Assembly (NCBI RefSeq): GCF_008704935.1
Contig: NZ_CP023692.1
Span: 3,047,001-3,111,000 of the forward strand
From: Streptomyces vinaceus
GTDB lineage: Bacteria > Actinomycetota > Actinomycetes > Streptomycetales > Streptomycetaceae
Length of the DNA stretch: 64,000 bases
Reading direction: 5' to 3'
Every line of letters begins with the position of its first letter. The stretch's first letter is position 1. The notes below the pieces were generated by a model that had not been told where the DNA came from, made no database searches, and saw only the letters and a list, made by a program, of their open reading frames with translations. A program made the translations under genes and the position numbers. Below, one piece after another: positions 52,167 to 62,376 of this stretch.

Positions 52167-53303
52167 TCAGCCGCCCAGGTACACCCGGGGAACGCGCACC
52201 CCGATACGGGTGACGATCTCATAGGCGATCGTGTGCGCCGCTTGAGCCCAGTCCTCGGCCGTGGGCTCGCCGTGCTCGCCCGGGCCGAACAGGACCGCCT
52301 CGTCCCCGGCGCGTACCAGGTCGGCGCCCAGGTCGACGACGAACTGGTCCATGGCGACGCGGCCGGCGACGCGCCGGATCTTGCCGCCGACGGAGACGGG
52401 GCCGCTCCCGGAGGCGTGCCGGGGGATGCCGTCCGCGTACCCGGCGGGGATGAGGGCGAGGTTCGTCTCGGCCTCGGTGACGTAGTGGTGCCCGTAGCTC
52501 ACCCCGTGGCCGGCGGGCACGGTCTTGACCAGCGCCACGGAGGCCTTGAGGGTCATGGCGGGCCGCAGGCCGAGCTCCCGGGCGGTGCCGAGCTCGGGGG
52601 CCGGGGAGACCCCGTAGACGGCGAGGCCGCAGCGCACGAGGTCGAAGTGGCTCTCGGGCAGGGTCAGGGTCGCGGGCGAGTTGGCGATGTGCCGGACCTC
52701 GGGCTCCACGCCCTCCTTCTCGGCGTACGCCAGCATGTCGCGGAAGGCGGCCAGCTGGAGCGCGATGGAGGGGTGGCCGGGTTCGTCGGCGCAGGCGAAG
52801 TGGGACCAGACCCCGGTGATCTTGACGGTGCCCTCGGCCTCGGCGGCGACGGCCGCGCCGACGAGCTCGGTCCAGTCGGCGGGCTGGCAGCCGCCCCGGC
52901 CGAGGCCGGTGTCGGCCTTGAGCTGGACCCTGGCGGTGCGGCCGGCGGCGAGCGCGGCCTTGCGGACCTCGTCGAGGGCCCAGCTGCCGCTGACGGAGAT
53001 GTCCAGGTCGGCCTCGACGGCGGCCTGCCAGGGTCCGCCGGGGGTCCACAGCCAGCACAGGACCGGTCCGGTGATCCCGGCGGCGCGCAGGGCGAGCGCC
53101 TCCTCGGGGGTGGCGGTTCCGAGCCAGGTGGCACCGGCCTCCTGGGCCGCCCGGGCGCACCGGATCGCGCCGTGGCCATAGGCGTCCGCCTTGACGACGG
53201 CCATCAGTTCGGCCCGGGGTGCCCGCGCGCGCAGGGCGCGTACGTTCGCCCGTACGGCGTCAAGATCGATCTCGGCGTACACGCGCGTCGGTGTCTCGTT
53301 CAT
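52167..53303 (-). CDS. alr: Alanine racemase
   Basis: Alr interconverts L- and D-alanine with pyridoxal phosphate and supplies D-Ala for peptidoglycan. The 378-residue protein has the PLP lysine in AVVKADAYGHG (about 38), the TIM-barrel domain, and the second catalytic residue Tyr in HGVSYGHHYV. The C-terminal beta domain holds GRVAMDQFVVDLG. ATG 53303 is preferred because MNETPTRVYAEIDLDAV starts the fold; the longer upstream frame has no support. The hydrolase gene follows 21 bp downstream. This is a normal place for alr, next to the t6A genes and nnr. Confidence 0.96.
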   Translation of the reverse strand: MNETPTRVYAEIDLDAVRANVRALRARAPRAELMAVVKADAYGHGAIRCARAAQEAGATWLGTATPEEALALRAAGITGPVLCWLWTPGGPWQAAVEADLDISVSGSWALDEVRKAALAAGRTARVQLKADTGLGRGGCQPADWTELVGAAVAAEAEGTVKITGVWSHFACADEPGHPSIALQLAAFRDMLAYAEKEGVEPEVRHIANSPATLTLPESHFDLVRCGLAVYGVSPAPELGTARELGLRPAMTLKASVALVKTVPAGHGVSYGHHYVTEAETNLALIPAGYADGIPRHASGSGPVSVGGKIRRVAGRVAMDQFVVDLGADLVRAGDEAVLFGPGEHGEPTAEDWAQAAHTIAYEIVTRIGVRVPRVYLGG

Positions 53304-53392
53304 CGCCCCCAGTCTCTCAGAGCGAGGCCATGGCCTGTGCGACCGCCGTTCATACAACGACATACTGGATGATTTTCACCCCTGATGACGTA

Positions 53393-54826
53393 TCAAGCGC
53401 GGTGGCCGCCGCGGCCGGTGCCGTACCGGGCCTCCTCGCGGATGTCGCGCCAGGCCTCCGGCAGGAACTGCGCGATCTGCTGGGCGTGGAGCGGCGCTCC
53501 GGCCGCCGCGCGGCGCCCGGCGAGGCCGTGCACGTACGCCGCCACCGACGCGGCGTCCACCGCCGCGAGGCCCGAGGCGAGCAGGGATCCGGCCAGTCCG
53601 GACAGCACGTCGCCGCTGCCCGCGGTCGCCAGCCACGCGGTTCCCGTCGGATTGACCCGGACCGGGCCGCCTGCGGGGTGCGCCACCAGCGTCGTCGACC
53701 CCTTCAGGAGGGCGGTCGCCCCGTACCGCGCCGCCAGGGTCCGTACGGATGACAGCCGGGCCGCCTCCACCGCCTCACGGGAGGTCCCCAGCAGCGCCGC
53801 CGCCTCCCCGGCGTGCGGGGTCAGCAGGGTCTCGGCCGGCCGGGCCCGCAGCACCTGCGGGTCCAGCCCGCGCAGCCCGTCCGCGTCCACCAGCACCGGC
53901 ACCGGGTCGGCCAGGGCCTCGGCCACCTCCGCCGCCCGGCCCTCGCCGAGCCCCGGACCGACCACCCACGCCTGCACCCGGCCCCGCCCGATCAGCGTCT
54001 CCGGGTACCGCGCCAGCACCGCGTCCGCCGCCGGGCCGACGTAGCGCACGGCGCCCGCGCCGCCGCGCAGCGCCCCCGCGACGGCGAGCACCGCCGCGCC
54101 CGGGTACTGCGCCGATCCGGCGAGGACGCCCACCACGCCCCGCCGGTACTTGTCGCTCTCCGCCGCCGGAGCCGGCAGCAGCTCCGCCACGTCGGCGTGC
54201 TGCAGGGCCTCGGCGTCCGGGTCCGGCAGCGACAGCCCGATGTCCACCAGCCGCAGCGCGCCGGTGCGCGAGGCCCCCGGGTCGATGAGCAGCCCCGGCT
54301 TGTACGCCCCGAAGGTCACGGTGACATCGGCGTGCACGGCCGCTCCGGCCACCTCGCCGGTGTCCGCGTCGACCCCGCTCGGCAGGTCCACCGCGACGAC
54401 GGGGGCACCGGCCGGGATCCGTTCCACCAGCGCTGCGGCCGCCGGCCGGAGCCCGCCGCGGCCGCCGATGCCGACGAGCCCGTCCACGACGAGGTCGGCC
54501 CGGCCGGGGACGGCCCCCGCGAGGCGGCCCCCGGCGGCCAGCAGCGCCCGCAGCCCGCCCTCGTGCACCCGCTCCGGATCCACCGGTACGGCCGTCACCC
54601 CCGCGCCGCGCCGGGCCAGGCGGGCGCCCGCGTACAGGGCGTCGCCGCCGTTGTCCCCGGGCCCCACGAGAAGCACGACGCGCGCCCCGTACACCCGGCC
54701 CAGCAGTCCGGCGCAGACGGCGGCCAGTCCGGCCGCCGCCCGCTGCATCAGGGCGCCTTCGGGCAGCCGGGCCATCAGCTCCCGCTCGGCGGCCCGTACG
54801 GTCTCCACGCTGTAAGCAGTACGCAT
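53393..54826 (-). CDS. nnr: Bifunctional NAD(P)H-hydrate epimerase/dehydratase
   Basis: Nnr repairs damaged NAD(P)HX. The 477-residue protein joins the YjeF-N epimerase (about 1-215, with GPGDNGGDALYAGARL and VVAVDLPSGVDADTGE) to the ADP-dependent dehydratase (about 225-477, with KYRRGVVGVLAGSAQYPGAA, TPHAGEAAALLG and the catalytic ATAGSGDVLSGLAG). The start MRTAYSVETVRAAE at 54826 is that of the epimerase domain. acpS lies 26 bp upstream, a common pairing in actinobacteria. Both domains look complete. Confidence 0.95.
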   Translation of the reverse strand: MRTAYSVETVRAAERELMARLPEGALMQRAAAGLAAVCAGLLGRVYGARVVLLVGPGDNGGDALYAGARLARRGAGVTAVPVDPERVHEGGLRALLAAGGRLAGAVPGRADLVVDGLVGIGGRGGLRPAAAALVERIPAGAPVVAVDLPSGVDADTGEVAGAAVHADVTVTFGAYKPGLLIDPGASRTGALRLVDIGLSLPDPDAEALQHADVAELLPAPAAESDKYRRGVVGVLAGSAQYPGAAVLAVAGALRGGAGAVRYVGPAADAVLARYPETLIGRGRVQAWVVGPGLGEGRAAEVAEALADPVPVLVDADGLRGLDPQVLRARPAETLLTPHAGEAAALLGTSREAVEAARLSSVRTLAARYGATALLKGSTTLVAHPAGGPVRVNPTGTAWLATAGSGDVLSGLAGSLLASGLAAVDAASVAAYVHGLAGRRAAAGAPLHAQQIAQFLPEAWRDIREEARYGTGRGGHRA

Positions 54827-54852
54827 GGGACCAGCCTGCCCGAAAAGGCGGC

Positions 54853-55221
54853 TCAGCCCTCGGCGATCACCACGGCCGAGGCGATGCCCGCGTCGTGGCT
54901 CAGGGAGATGTGCCAGGACTTCACGCCCAGCGCCACCGCCCTGGCCTCGACCGTCCCCGAGACCCGCACCCGCGGCTGCCCGGTCTCCTCCACGTACACC
55001 TCGGCGTCGGTCCACAGCATCCCGCCGGGCGCGCCGAGCGCCTTGGCGAGGGCCTCCTTGGCGGCGAACCGGGCGGCGAGCGAGGCGGTTCCGCGCCGCT
55101 CGCCGCTCGGCAGCGTCAACTCGGAGTCGACGAACAGCCGCTGCGCCAGCTGGGGTGTCCGGCGCAGCGACTCACCGAACCGCTCGATCTCGGCAACGTC
55201 GATCCCCACTCCGATAATCAC
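54853..55221 (-). CDS. acpS: Holo-[acyl-carrier-protein] synthase
   Basis: AcpS attaches 4'-phosphopantetheine from CoA to acyl carrier protein. The 122-residue protein has the family motifs [12 protein letters not shown] (metal Asp) and [13 protein letters not shown] (Glu and Lys), and ends with [19 protein letters not shown]. The GTG start at 55221 is 18 bp after the glmS stop. It is short, single-domain and complete. It is linked with nnr and glmS in one leftward series; coaA, which supplies the CoA pathway, is also nearby. Confidence 0.95.
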   Translation of the reverse strand: MIIGVGIDVAEIERFGESLRRTPQLAQRLFVDSELTLPSGERRGTASLAARFAAKEALAKALGAPGGMLWTDAEVYVEETGQPRVRVSGTVEARAVALGVKSWHISLSHDAGIASAVVIAEG

Positions 55222-55239
55222 CAGGCCAACTCGCTTCGC

Positions 55240-57087
55240 TCACTCCACCGTCACCGACTTTGCGAGGTTACGCGGCTGGTCCACCTCGTTCCCCCGCGCC
55301 GTGGCCAGTTCGCACGCGAAGACCTGCAGCGGGACCGTCGCCACCAGTGGCTGGAGCAGCGTCGGCGTCGCCGGGATGCGGATCAGGTGGTCGGCGTACG
55401 GGACGACCGCGAGGTCGCCCTCCTCCGCGATGACGATGGTCCGCGCCCCGCGCGCCCGGATCTCCTGGATGTTCGACACGATCTTGTCGTGCAGCACGGA
55501 GCGCCCGCGCGGCGAGGGCACGACGACCACCACCGGCAGGTCCTGTTCGATCAGCGCGATCGGGCCGTGCTTGAGCTCCCCCGCCGCGAAGCCCTCGGCG
55601 TGCATGTACGCCAGCTCCTTGAGCTTGAGCGCGCCCTCCAGCGCCACCGGGTACCCGACGTGCCGGCCGAGGAAGAGCACGGTGTCCTTGTCCGCGAGCG
55701 AGCGCGCCAGCTCCCGGACCGGCTCCATGGTCTCCAGTACGGTGTCCACGGCGCCGGCGATGTCGGACAGCTCGCGGATCACCGCATCGATCTCGTCGCC
55801 CCACTTGGTGCCCCGCACCTGCCCGAGGTACAGCGCGACCAGGTAGCAGGCCACCAGCTGCGTCAGGAACGCCTTCGTCGAGGCGACGGCCACCTCCGGG
55901 CCGGCGTGCGTGTACAGCACCGCGTCCGATTCGCGCGGGATCGTCGAGCCGTTCGTGTTGCAGATGGCCAGCACCTTGGCCCCCTGTTCGCGCGCGTGCC
56001 GCAGCGCCATCAGGGTGTCCATGGTCTCGCCGCTCTGCGAGATCGCGACCACCAGCGTCCGCTGGTCCAGGATCGGGTCGCGGTAGCGGAACTCGCTCGC
56101 CAGCTCCGTTTCGCACGGGATGCGGGTCCAGTGCTCGATGGCCAGCTTCGCGATCATGCCCGCGTGGTAGGCCGTACCGCATGCCACGATCACGACCTTG
56201 TCCACCTCCCTGAGCACCGAGACGGGGATGCGCACCTCGTCCAGGCTCAGCGAGCCGTTCGCGTCGATCCTGCCCAGGAGGGTGTCGGCGACGGCCTTCG
56301 GCTGCTCGGCGATCTCCTTGAGCATGAAGTAGTCGTACCCCCCCTTCTCGGCCGCCGAGGCGTCCCAGTCCACGTGGTACGCCCGTACGGTCGCGGGCGC
56401 ACCGGCGAAGTCGGTCACCGTGACCCCGTCGCGGCGCAGCTCGACGACCTGGTCCTGCCCCAGCTCGATGGCGGACCGGGTGTGGGCGATGAACGCGGCC
56501 ACGTCCGAGGCGAGGAAGTTCTCCCCCTCCCCGACGCCCACCACCAGGGGGGAGTTGCGGCGCGCCCCGACCACCACGTCCGGCGCGTCGGCGTGCACCG
56601 CGACCAGCGTGAACGCCCCCTCCAGCCGACGGCACACCTGCCGCATCGCCTCCGCGAGGTCACCGCAGGACTCGAACCGCTCGGCCAAGAGGTGGGCGAC
56701 GACCTCGGTGTCCGTCTCGGACTCCAGCCGGTGCCCGCGCTCGGCCAGTTCGTCGCGCAGGACGGCGAAGTTCTCGATGATGCCGTTGTGGACGACGGCG
56801 ACCCGGCCCGCGTTGTCGAGGTGGGGGTGGGCGTTCACGTCGGTGGGCCCGCCGTGGGTGGCCCAACGGGTGTGCCCGAGACCCGTGGAGCCGGCCGGCA
56901 GCGGATGCCCGACCAGCTCCTTCTCCAGATTGACCAGTTTTCCGGCCTTCTTGGCGGCGACGAGGTCCCCGTCGGCGAGCACGGCGACGCCCGCCGAGTC
57001 GTAGCCGCGGTACTCCAGCCGCTTGAGTCCGGCGATGACCACATCGAGCGCCGACTGCGCTCCCACGTAACCCACAATTCCGCACAT
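55240..57087 (-). CDS. glmS: Glucosamine-6-phosphate synthase (glutamine-hydrolysing)
   Basis: GlmS makes glucosamine-6-phosphate from fructose-6-phosphate and glutamine, the first step to UDP-GlcNAc; glmM in this window does the next one. The 615-residue protein starts MCGIVGYVG, so Cys2 is the nucleophile, and has the glutaminase motif GHTRWATHGGPTDVNAHPH. Two SIS domains carry VACGTAYHAGM and VAISQSGETMDT. It ends with the typical AKSVTVE. ATG 57087 is fixed by the Cys2 requirement. A TACGCT box ends 7 nt before the ATG, so the message may be leaderless. No room exists for a glmS ribozyme of the Firmicute kind. Confidence 0.97.
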   Translation of the reverse strand: MCGIVGYVGAQSALDVVIAGLKRLEYRGYDSAGVAVLADGDLVAAKKAGKLVNLEKELVGHPLPAGSTGLGHTRWATHGGPTDVNAHPHLDNAGRVAVVHNGIIENFAVLRDELAERGHRLESETDTEVVAHLLAERFESCGDLAEAMRQVCRRLEGAFTLVAVHADAPDVVVGARRNSPLVVGVGEGENFLASDVAAFIAHTRSAIELGQDQVVELRRDGVTVTDFAGAPATVRAYHVDWDASAAEKGGYDYFMLKEIAEQPKAVADTLLGRIDANGSLSLDEVRIPVSVLREVDKVVIVACGTAYHAGMIAKLAIEHWTRIPCETELASEFRYRDPILDQRTLVVAISQSGETMDTLMALRHAREQGAKVLAICNTNGSTIPRESDAVLYTHAGPEVAVASTKAFLTQLVACYLVALYLGQVRGTKWGDEIDAVIRELSDIAGAVDTVLETMEPVRELARSLADKDTVLFLGRHVGYPVALEGALKLKELAYMHAEGFAAGELKHGPIALIEQDLPVVVVVPSPRGRSVLHDKIVSNIQEIRARGARTIVIAEEGDLAVVPYADHLIRIPATPTLLQPLVATVPLQVFACELATARGNEVDQPRNLAKSVTVE

Positions 57088-57141
57088 ACGGCGCAGCGTA
57101 CGCCGTGGCCGGCGCTCTGCCCCGTACCTGAACAAGACGAA

Positions 57142-57175
57142 AACCCCGCCCCGGCGAACGCGCCGGAGCGGGGTT
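57142..57175 (-). terminator. Terminator of the lipoprotein gene
   Basis: A 15-bp stem with one mismatch (57142-57156 with 57161-57175) and a 4-nt loop is followed in the minus direction by a TTTTCGTCTT run. Confidence 0.8.
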
Positions 57176-57199
57176 GACGTCCAGTCAGCCGACCGGGGT

Positions 57200-57976
57200 T
57201 CAGCCGAGCTTCTTGACCTGGGCGTCGATCACGGTCTTGGGCTGCTCCGCGGTCACGCCGAAGGCGTAGAAGACCGCCAGGGCGTTGCCCTTGCGCGCGA
57301 CGACGAAGTGGTTGACGGACTTCTCGCCGCCGTCCAGGTCCATCGTCAGGGTGAAGGCCGCGGCCTCGTCCCCGGCGGTCACGCCGGCACCCGGCTTGAC
57401 GTCGAGGTACTTGACCTTCTCGCCACCCTCGGTGACCGTAAAGCCGCCGGAGCAGGCCGCGGCCGCGGTCTTGAGGGCGGCGAACGCCTCCTCGGCGCCC
57501 TTCCCGTCGTACGAGTCGACGCTGACCAGCGTCTGGGTGGCGCCGAGCGCCTCCAGGCCCGCCTTCAGCTTGTCCTCGGCCGAGGCGCCGGCGGCCGCCT
57601 CCTTCGGCTTGGCCTTGGCCGTCGTACGGCCGATACCGGTCGCGGCGCCCACCTTCTGGCCCGACTGGGCCTGCATCAGCGGCTTGCACTCGGCCTTGTC
57701 GACCGTGGCCCCGGCCGATTCGCCGGCGGCCTTCGCGGCGCCCTCGGCGGAGACGATCTGGTCCGGCAGGTCCGCCTGGGTGACGACCAGGGCCGTCACC
57801 TCGGCGTCCGTCTTCCCCTTCGCGGCCGGGGCCGCGGCGGCGGAGGAAGCGGCGGCGGACGGCTTGGCGTCCGCCTTCTTGTCGTCCGCCTTGTCGGAGC
57901 CGCAGGCGGTGGCCAGCAGCGCCAGGGACACCGCGGAAGCGGTCAGGACGGTACGACGGACAAGGGTGTTACGCAC
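57200..57976 (-). CDS. Secreted lipoprotein of unknown function
   Basis: The 258-residue protein has a basic start (VRNTLVRR), hydrophobic core and a lipobox-like LLATAC (Cys near 22), followed by an Asp/Lys then Ala/Ser linker. The folded part (about 55-258) is alpha/beta with two further Cys (about 98 and 176) and segments such as GFTVTEGGEKVKYLDVKPG and KSVNHFVVARKGNALAVFYAF. It resembles the many actinobacterial DUF-type lipoproteins and shows no catalytic motif. GTG 57976 has GGGGGGA upstream; the longer frame above it is not needed. A good terminator follows, so it is monocistronic. Confidence 0.8.
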   Translation of the reverse strand: MRNTLVRRTVLTASAVSLALLATACGSDKADDKKADAKPSAAASSAAAAPAAKGKTDAEVTALVVTQADLPDQIVSAEGAAKAAGESAGATVDKAECKPLMQAQSGQKVGAATGIGRTTAKAKPKEAAAGASAEDKLKAGLEALGATQTLVSVDSYDGKGAEEAFAALKTAAAACSGGFTVTEGGEKVKYLDVKPGAGVTAGDEAAAFTLTMDLDGGEKSVNHFVVARKGNALAVFYAFGVTAEQPKTVIDAQVKKLG

Positions 57977-58238
57977 GAAAGATCCCCCCAGAACACACAA
58001 CAACGAAAACAGCGGCACCAGGCCTGGGCCGAGCCGCATCGACCGGCAAATCTACGGGGCCGTCCGATCAAGGAACGCCCCTTTCCGCCGCGCGGCGCCA
58101 ATCGTGACCAGGGCGATATCCCGCGCCCCGCCGCGGGCGTCCGCCACGTGACCTACCACACCACCCGCAACCGAGCGGCAGGCCCGACAATGGGGTGTGA
58201 TCACTTCGCCGCCACGAAGCACGCCGCCGGAGAACGCG

Positions 58239-59231
58239 ATGGAGCGCTCCGACCGCCCCGAGCGACCCCACCGCCGGGCCGAGGTCTCCCCGTACGTCGA
58301 CCTCACCCGCGACGAGTGGAGCGCGCTGCGCGAGCGGACCCCGCTCCCCCTGACGGCCGACGAGGTCGAGCGCCTGCGCGGCCTCGGCGACGTCATCGAC
58401 CTCGACGAGGTCCGGGACGTCTACCTCCCGCTCTCCCGGCTCCTCAACCTCTACGTCGGCGCCACGAGCAACCTCCGCGGCACCCTCAACACCTTCCTCG
58501 GCGATGCCGGCAACGGCCACGGCGCCCAGCAGGGCACCCCCTTCGTCATAGGGGTCGCCGGCTCCGTGGCCGTCGGCAAGTCCACCGTGGCCCGTCTGCT
58601 CCAGGCCCTGCTCGCCCGCTGGCCCGAGCACCCCCGCGTCGAGCTGGTCACCACCGACGGGTTCCTCTACCCCATGAAGGAGCTCCAGCGGCGCGGGCTG
58701 ACCGCCCGCAAGGGCTTCCCGGAGTCGTACGACCGCCGCGCCCTCACCCGCTTCGTCGCGGACATCAAGGCGGGCAAGGACGAGGTCAGCGCCCCGGTCT
58801 ACTCGCACCTGATCTACGACATCGTCCCCGGCGAGCAGCTCGTCGTACGCCGCCCCGACATCCTGATCGTCGAGGGGCTCAACGTCCTCCAGCCGGCCCT
58901 GCCCGGCAAGGACGGCCGTACGCGCGTCGCACTCGCCGACTACTTCGACTTCAGCGTGTACGTGGACGCCCGGCCCGAGGACATCGAGCGCTGGTACCTC
59001 AACCGGTTCCGGAAGCTGCGCGAGACCGCGTTCCAGAACCCGTTCTCCTACTTCCGCAAGTACACCCAGGTCTCCGAGGAGGAGGCCATGGAGTACGCGC
59101 AGACCATGTGGCGCACGATCAACAAGCCGAACCTCCTGGAGAACGTCGCCCCGACCCGCGGCCGCGCCACGCTCGTCGTCCGCAAGGGCCCGGACCACAA
59201 GGTCCAGAAGCTCAGCCTCCGCAAGCTCTGA
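58239..59231 (+). CDS. coaA: Pantothenate kinase type I
   Basis: CoaA phosphorylates pantothenate, the first and regulated step to coenzyme A. The 330-residue protein has the P-loop [12 protein letters not shown] (about 107-118), [21 protein letters not shown] and a C-terminal [17 protein letters not shown], all as in bacterial type I enzymes including the mycobacterial one. ATG 58239 with GGAGA upstream gives the usual length; a GTG 14 codons earlier is possible. A GACAAT -10-like box at 58186-58191 would give a leader of about 40 nt. Feedback inhibition by CoA is known for the family. Confidence 0.95.
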   Translation: MERSDRPERPHRRAEVSPYVDLTRDEWSALRERTPLPLTADEVERLRGLGDVIDLDEVRDVYLPLSRLLNLYVGATSNLRGTLNTFLGDAGNGHGAQQGTPFVIGVAGSVAVGKSTVARLLQALLARWPEHPRVELVTTDGFLYPMKELQRRGLTARKGFPESYDRRALTRFVADIKAGKDEVSAPVYSHLIYDIVPGEQLVVRRPDILIVEGLNVLQPALPGKDGRTRVALADYFDFSVYVDARPEDIERWYLNRFRKLRETAFQNPFSYFRKYTQVSEEEAMEYAQTMWRTINKPNLLENVAPTRGRATLVVRKGPDHKVQKLSLRKL

Positions 59232-59254
59232 CCGCCGGGCACTAGGGTGCGGCC

Positions 59255-60202
59255 ATGCTGCACCTACGGTTGATCACCCCGGCGGACCGGACCGAGGCGG
59301 TGGTCGCGGCCGTCGAATCGACGGTCGGCACCACCCACCTGGTCGTACTGCCGGGCGCCGCCCGCGACCCCCGCGGCGACGTGGTGATGTGCGACGTCGC
59401 CCGCGAGGCGGGGGACGAGCTGCTGGGCGAGCTGCGGCGGCTGGGCCTTGAGGAGGACGGCTCGATCGCCGTCGAGAACATCGACCTGTCGCTGTCGCGG
59501 CGGGCCGACGCGGCCGAGGAGGAGGCCCCGGGCGAGGCCGCCGACGCCGTGCTGTGGGAGCAGCTGACGGAGGCCACCCACGAGGAGTCCACCCTCACCA
59601 TCACGTACGTCGCGTTCATGATCCTCGCGACGATGATCGCGGCGTGCGGTGTGGTCCTGGACAACGCGATCCTGATCGTGGGCGCCATGGCGGTCGGCCC
59701 CGAGTTCGGTCCGCTCGCCGGGGTCTGTACCGGCGTGGTGCAGCGCCGGCCGCGGCTCGCGCTGCGCTCCCTCACGGCCCTGCTGATCGGCTTCGCCGTC
59801 GCGATCGCCGCCACCACCGTGTTCAGCCTGGGGATGGACGCGATCGGCCAGTTCCACATGAGCATGCTCGACAGCCCCCGCCCGAACACCGGCTTCATCT
59901 GGAAGCCGGACCCGTTCTCGTTCGTGGTGTCGCTGCTCGCGGGGATCGCCGGGGTGCTCTCCCTCACCTCCGCGAAGTCGGGGGCGCTGGTGGGCGTGGC
60001 GATCTCGGTGACCACCGTCCCGGCCGGGGCGAACGCCGCCGTGGCGCTCAGCTACGGCGAGTTCGCCCAGATGTGGGGATCCGCGGAGCAGCTGCTGCTC
60101 AACCTGGGCGGGATCATGCTGGCCGGCGTCCTGACCCTGTACGGGCAGAAGGCGCTGTGGGCCACCCAGCGCGGCCGCTGGGCGCGGCGGCCCAAAGCCT
60201 GA
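59255..60202 (+). CDS. DUF389-family membrane protein
   Basis: The 315-residue protein has a soluble N-terminal domain (about 1-100) with a ferredoxin-like pattern, then the DUF389 membrane region of about six helices, including AILIVGAMAVGPEFGPLAG and the SLTSAKSGALVGVAISVTTVP segment. The family is widespread and unassigned; transport has been suggested without proof. A TAGGGT -10 box ends 6 nt before the ATG, so the gene looks leaderless. It lies 23 bp after coaA but with its own promoter box. It ends at a perfect bidirectional terminator. Confidence 0.85.
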   Translation: MLHLRLITPADRTEAVVAAVESTVGTTHLVVLPGAARDPRGDVVMCDVAREAGDELLGELRRLGLEEDGSIAVENIDLSLSRRADAAEEEAPGEAADAVLWEQLTEATHEESTLTITYVAFMILATMIAACGVVLDNAILIVGAMAVGPEFGPLAGVCTGVVQRRPRLALRSLTALLIGFAVAIAATTVFSLGMDAIGQFHMSMLDSPRPNTGFIWKPDPFSFVVSLLAGIAGVLSLTSAKSGALVGVAISVTTVPAGANAAVALSYGEFAQMWGSAEQLLLNLGGIMLAGVLTLYGQKALWATQRGRWARRPKA

Positions 60203-60218
60203 GCGCCACGGCGAACGG

Positions 60219-60253
60219 CGTCGGCCCCGTCCTCCGGGAGGACGGGGCCGACG
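60219..60253. terminator. Bidirectional terminator between the DUF389 gene and glmM
   Basis: A perfect 16-bp stem (60219-60234 with 60238-60253) with a 3-nt loop lies between convergent stops. Confidence 0.85.
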
Positions 60254-60326
60254 TACAGGGCAGCGAGCCGGGGCCGCGAGCCGAAACCGACGAGCCGAAC
60301 TGGCCGAGCCGGCCGAGCCGGCCGAG

Positions 60327-61685
60327 CTAGCCGAGCGCCGACTTCACGGCGTCCGCGAGCCGGCCGGCGACCGCGCGGGCCTGCTCGATGTCGGCGGCCT
60401 CGACCATCACCCGTACGAGCGGCTCGGTACCCGACGGACGGAGCAGCACCCGTCCGGTCGAGCCCAGCTCCCGCTCGGCGTCGGCGACGGCCGCGGCCAG
60501 CTCGCCGGAGGTCGCCACCCGGGACTTGTCCACGTCGGGGACGTTGATCAGCACCTGCGGCAGGCGGCGCATGACGCCCGCGAGCTCGGCGAGCGAGCGG
60601 CCCGTGGCCGCGACGCGGGCCGCCAGCATCAGGCCGGTCAGCGTGCCGTCGCCGGTCGTGGCGTGGTCGAGGATGATCACGTGGCCCGACTGCTCGCCGC
60701 CGAGCGCGTAGCCGTGCTCCTTCATCGACTCCAGCACGTACCGGTCACCGACACCGGTCTGCACGACGCCGATGCCCTCGCCCTCCATGGCCAGCTTGAA
60801 GCCGAGGTTGGACATCACGGTGCCGACGACGGTGTTGCCGCGCAGCTGGCCGGCCTCGCGCATGGCCAGGGCGAGGACCGCGAGGATCTGGTCGCCGTCG
60901 ATCTCCGCGCCGGTGGCGTCGACCGCGAGGCAGCGGTCCGCGTCACCGTCGTGCGCGATGCCGAAGTCGGCGCCGTGCTCGACCACGGCCTGCTTGAGCA
61001 GTTCCAGGTGGGTGGAGCCGCACCCCTCGTTGATGTTGAGGCCGTCGGGCTCGGCGCCGATGGTGACGACCTCGGCACCCGCCCGGGCGAAGGCCTCGGG
61101 CGAGACGCGGGCGGCGGCGCCGTGCGCCTCGTCCAGGACGATCTTGAGGCCTTCGATGCGGTTCGGGAGGACGCCGATGAGGTGGGCGACGTACTTGTCG
61201 AAGCCCTCGTCGTAGTCGGAGACGCGGCCGACGCCGGCGCCGGTCGGCCGGTCCCACGGGGCTCCGGTGCGGTGCTCCGCGTACACGGCCTCGATGCGGT
61301 CCTCCAGCTCGTCGGCCAGCTTGTGGCCGCCGCGGGCGAAGAACTTGATGCCGTTGTCGGGCATCGCGTTGTGGCTGGCGGAGAGCATCACGCCGAGGTC
61401 GGCACCCAGCGCACCGGTGAGATACGCCACCGCCGGGGTGGGCAGCACACCGACGCGCAGGACGTCCACGCCCGCGCTCGCGAGGCCCGCGACGACCGCG
61501 GCCTCCAGGAATTCGCCGGACGCGCGCGGGTCGCGGCCCACGACCGCGGTCGCGCGGTGGCCCGCGAAGGTGCCCGCCTCGGCGAGTACGTGGGCAGCTG
61601 CCACGGAGAGACCGAGCGCGAGCTCAGCCGTCAGATCCGCGTTGGCGACGCCGCGTACACCGTCCGTCCCGAAGAGTTGTCCCAC
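60327..61685 (-). CDS. glmM: Phosphoglucosamine mutase
   Basis: GlmM converts glucosamine-6-phosphate to glucosamine-1-phosphate for UDP-GlcNAc. The 452-residue protein has the catalytic Ser in [14 protein letters not shown] (about 100), the metal loop [13 protein letters not shown], the sugar loop GGEQSGHVI and the phosphate site [15 protein letters not shown] 61685, with GGGAGGA upstream, starts the normal [12 protein letters not shown]. rpsI and rplM lie upstream in the same direction, separated by a terminator, as in other actinobacteria. With glmS it covers two successive steps in cell wall precursor supply. Confidence 0.97.
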   Translation of the reverse strand: MGQLFGTDGVRGVANADLTAELALGLSVAAAHVLAEAGTFAGHRATAVVGRDPRASGEFLEAAVVAGLASAGVDVLRVGVLPTPAVAYLTGALGADLGVMLSASHNAMPDNGIKFFARGGHKLADELEDRIEAVYAEHRTGAPWDRPTGAGVGRVSDYDEGFDKYVAHLIGVLPNRIEGLKIVLDEAHGAAARVSPEAFARAGAEVVTIGAEPDGLNINEGCGSTHLELLKQAVVEHGADFGIAHDGDADRCLAVDATGAEIDGDQILAVLALAMREAGQLRGNTVVGTVMSNLGFKLAMEGEGIGVVQTGVGDRYVLESMKEHGYALGGEQSGHVIILDHATTGDGTLTGLMLAARVAATGRSLAELAGVMRRLPQVLINVPDVDKSRVATSGELAAAVADAERELGSTGRVLLRPSGTEPLVRVMVEAADIEQARAVAGRLADAVKSALG

Positions 61686-61757
61686 TGTTGTCCTCCCGAG
61701 TTCACGCTTCGTTTGTGACCGCTTGTGACATGTATTTGCCGCTTGTGGCGGTAAACG

Positions 61758-61796
61758 AACCGCCCCGGCAGCACGGAGAGTGCTGCCGGGGCGGTT
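61758..61796 (-). terminator. Terminator of the rplM-rpsI operon
   Basis: A perfect 17-bp stem (61758-61774 with 61780-61796) and 5-nt loop lie 22 bp after the rpsI stop codon, before glmM. Confidence 0.9.
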
Positions 61797-61818
61797 GTTG
61801 CTGAACAGCAGGCGCAGA

Positions 61819-62334
61819 TTAACGCTTGCTGTACTGCGGAGCCTTACGGGCCTTCTTGAGACCGGCCTTCTTGCGCTCGACCGCACGGTCGTCGCGGGAA
61901 AGGAAGCCGGCCTTCTTCAGCGCCGGGCGGTTGTTGTCGACGTCGGCCTCGTTCAGGGCACGGGCCACGCCGAGGCGCAGGGCGCCGGCCTGGCCGGAGA
62001 CGCCGCCACCCGCGATGCGGGCGATGATGTCGTAGCGACCGTCGAGCTCAAGGAGCTTGAACGGCTCGTTGACTTCCTGCTGGTGCACCTTGTTGGGGAA
62101 GTAGTCCTCAAGGGTGCGACCGTTGATCTTCCACTTGCCGGTGCCCGGAACGATCCGGACGCGGGCGATGGCGTTCTTGCGACGGCCCAGGCCGGCGGCC
62201 GGCTGGGGGTCGCCGAAGCGGCCGGCAAGGGACTCGGAGGTGTAGTCGCCCTCGACGACGACCTCAGACTCGGTGGTGTACTCCTCGACGCCCTCGAACT
62301 CTTCGACGGGGGTCTCGGCGGTGGTCTCGGCCAC
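61819..62334 (-). CDS. rpsI: Ribosomal protein S9
   Basis: S9 is a small-subunit protein whose C-terminal tail reaches the P-site tRNA. The 171-residue protein has an acidic N-terminal extension of about 45 residues ([16 protein letters not shown]), common in actinobacteria, then the S9 domain with [34 protein letters not shown] and the invariant ending APQYSKR. ATG 62334 follows the rplM stop by 42 bp. It ends at a very strong terminator. Confidence 0.97.
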   Translation of the reverse strand: MAETTAETPVEEFEGVEEYTTESEVVVEGDYTSESLAGRFGDPQPAAGLGRRKNAIARVRIVPGTGKWKINGRTLEDYFPNKVHQQEVNEPFKLLELDGRYDIIARIAGGGVSGQAGALRLGVARALNEADVDNNRPALKKAGFLSRDDRAVERKKAGLKKARKAPQYSKR

Positions 62335-62376
62335 GATGCTCCTCAGAATTTTCTACGTCTTAGGGGGTGGCCGGAA

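Noticed and set aside
57088..57199. glmS ribozyme upstream of glmS
   Set aside because: The gap is only about 110 bp and contains the neighbouring gene's terminator; no ribozyme-like core was seen and the class is known from Firmicutes.
60290..60330. CGAGCCGGC repeats before glmM stop as a regulatory array
   Set aside because: Only three short copies in a GC-rich gap after a terminator; no spacing pattern of interest.
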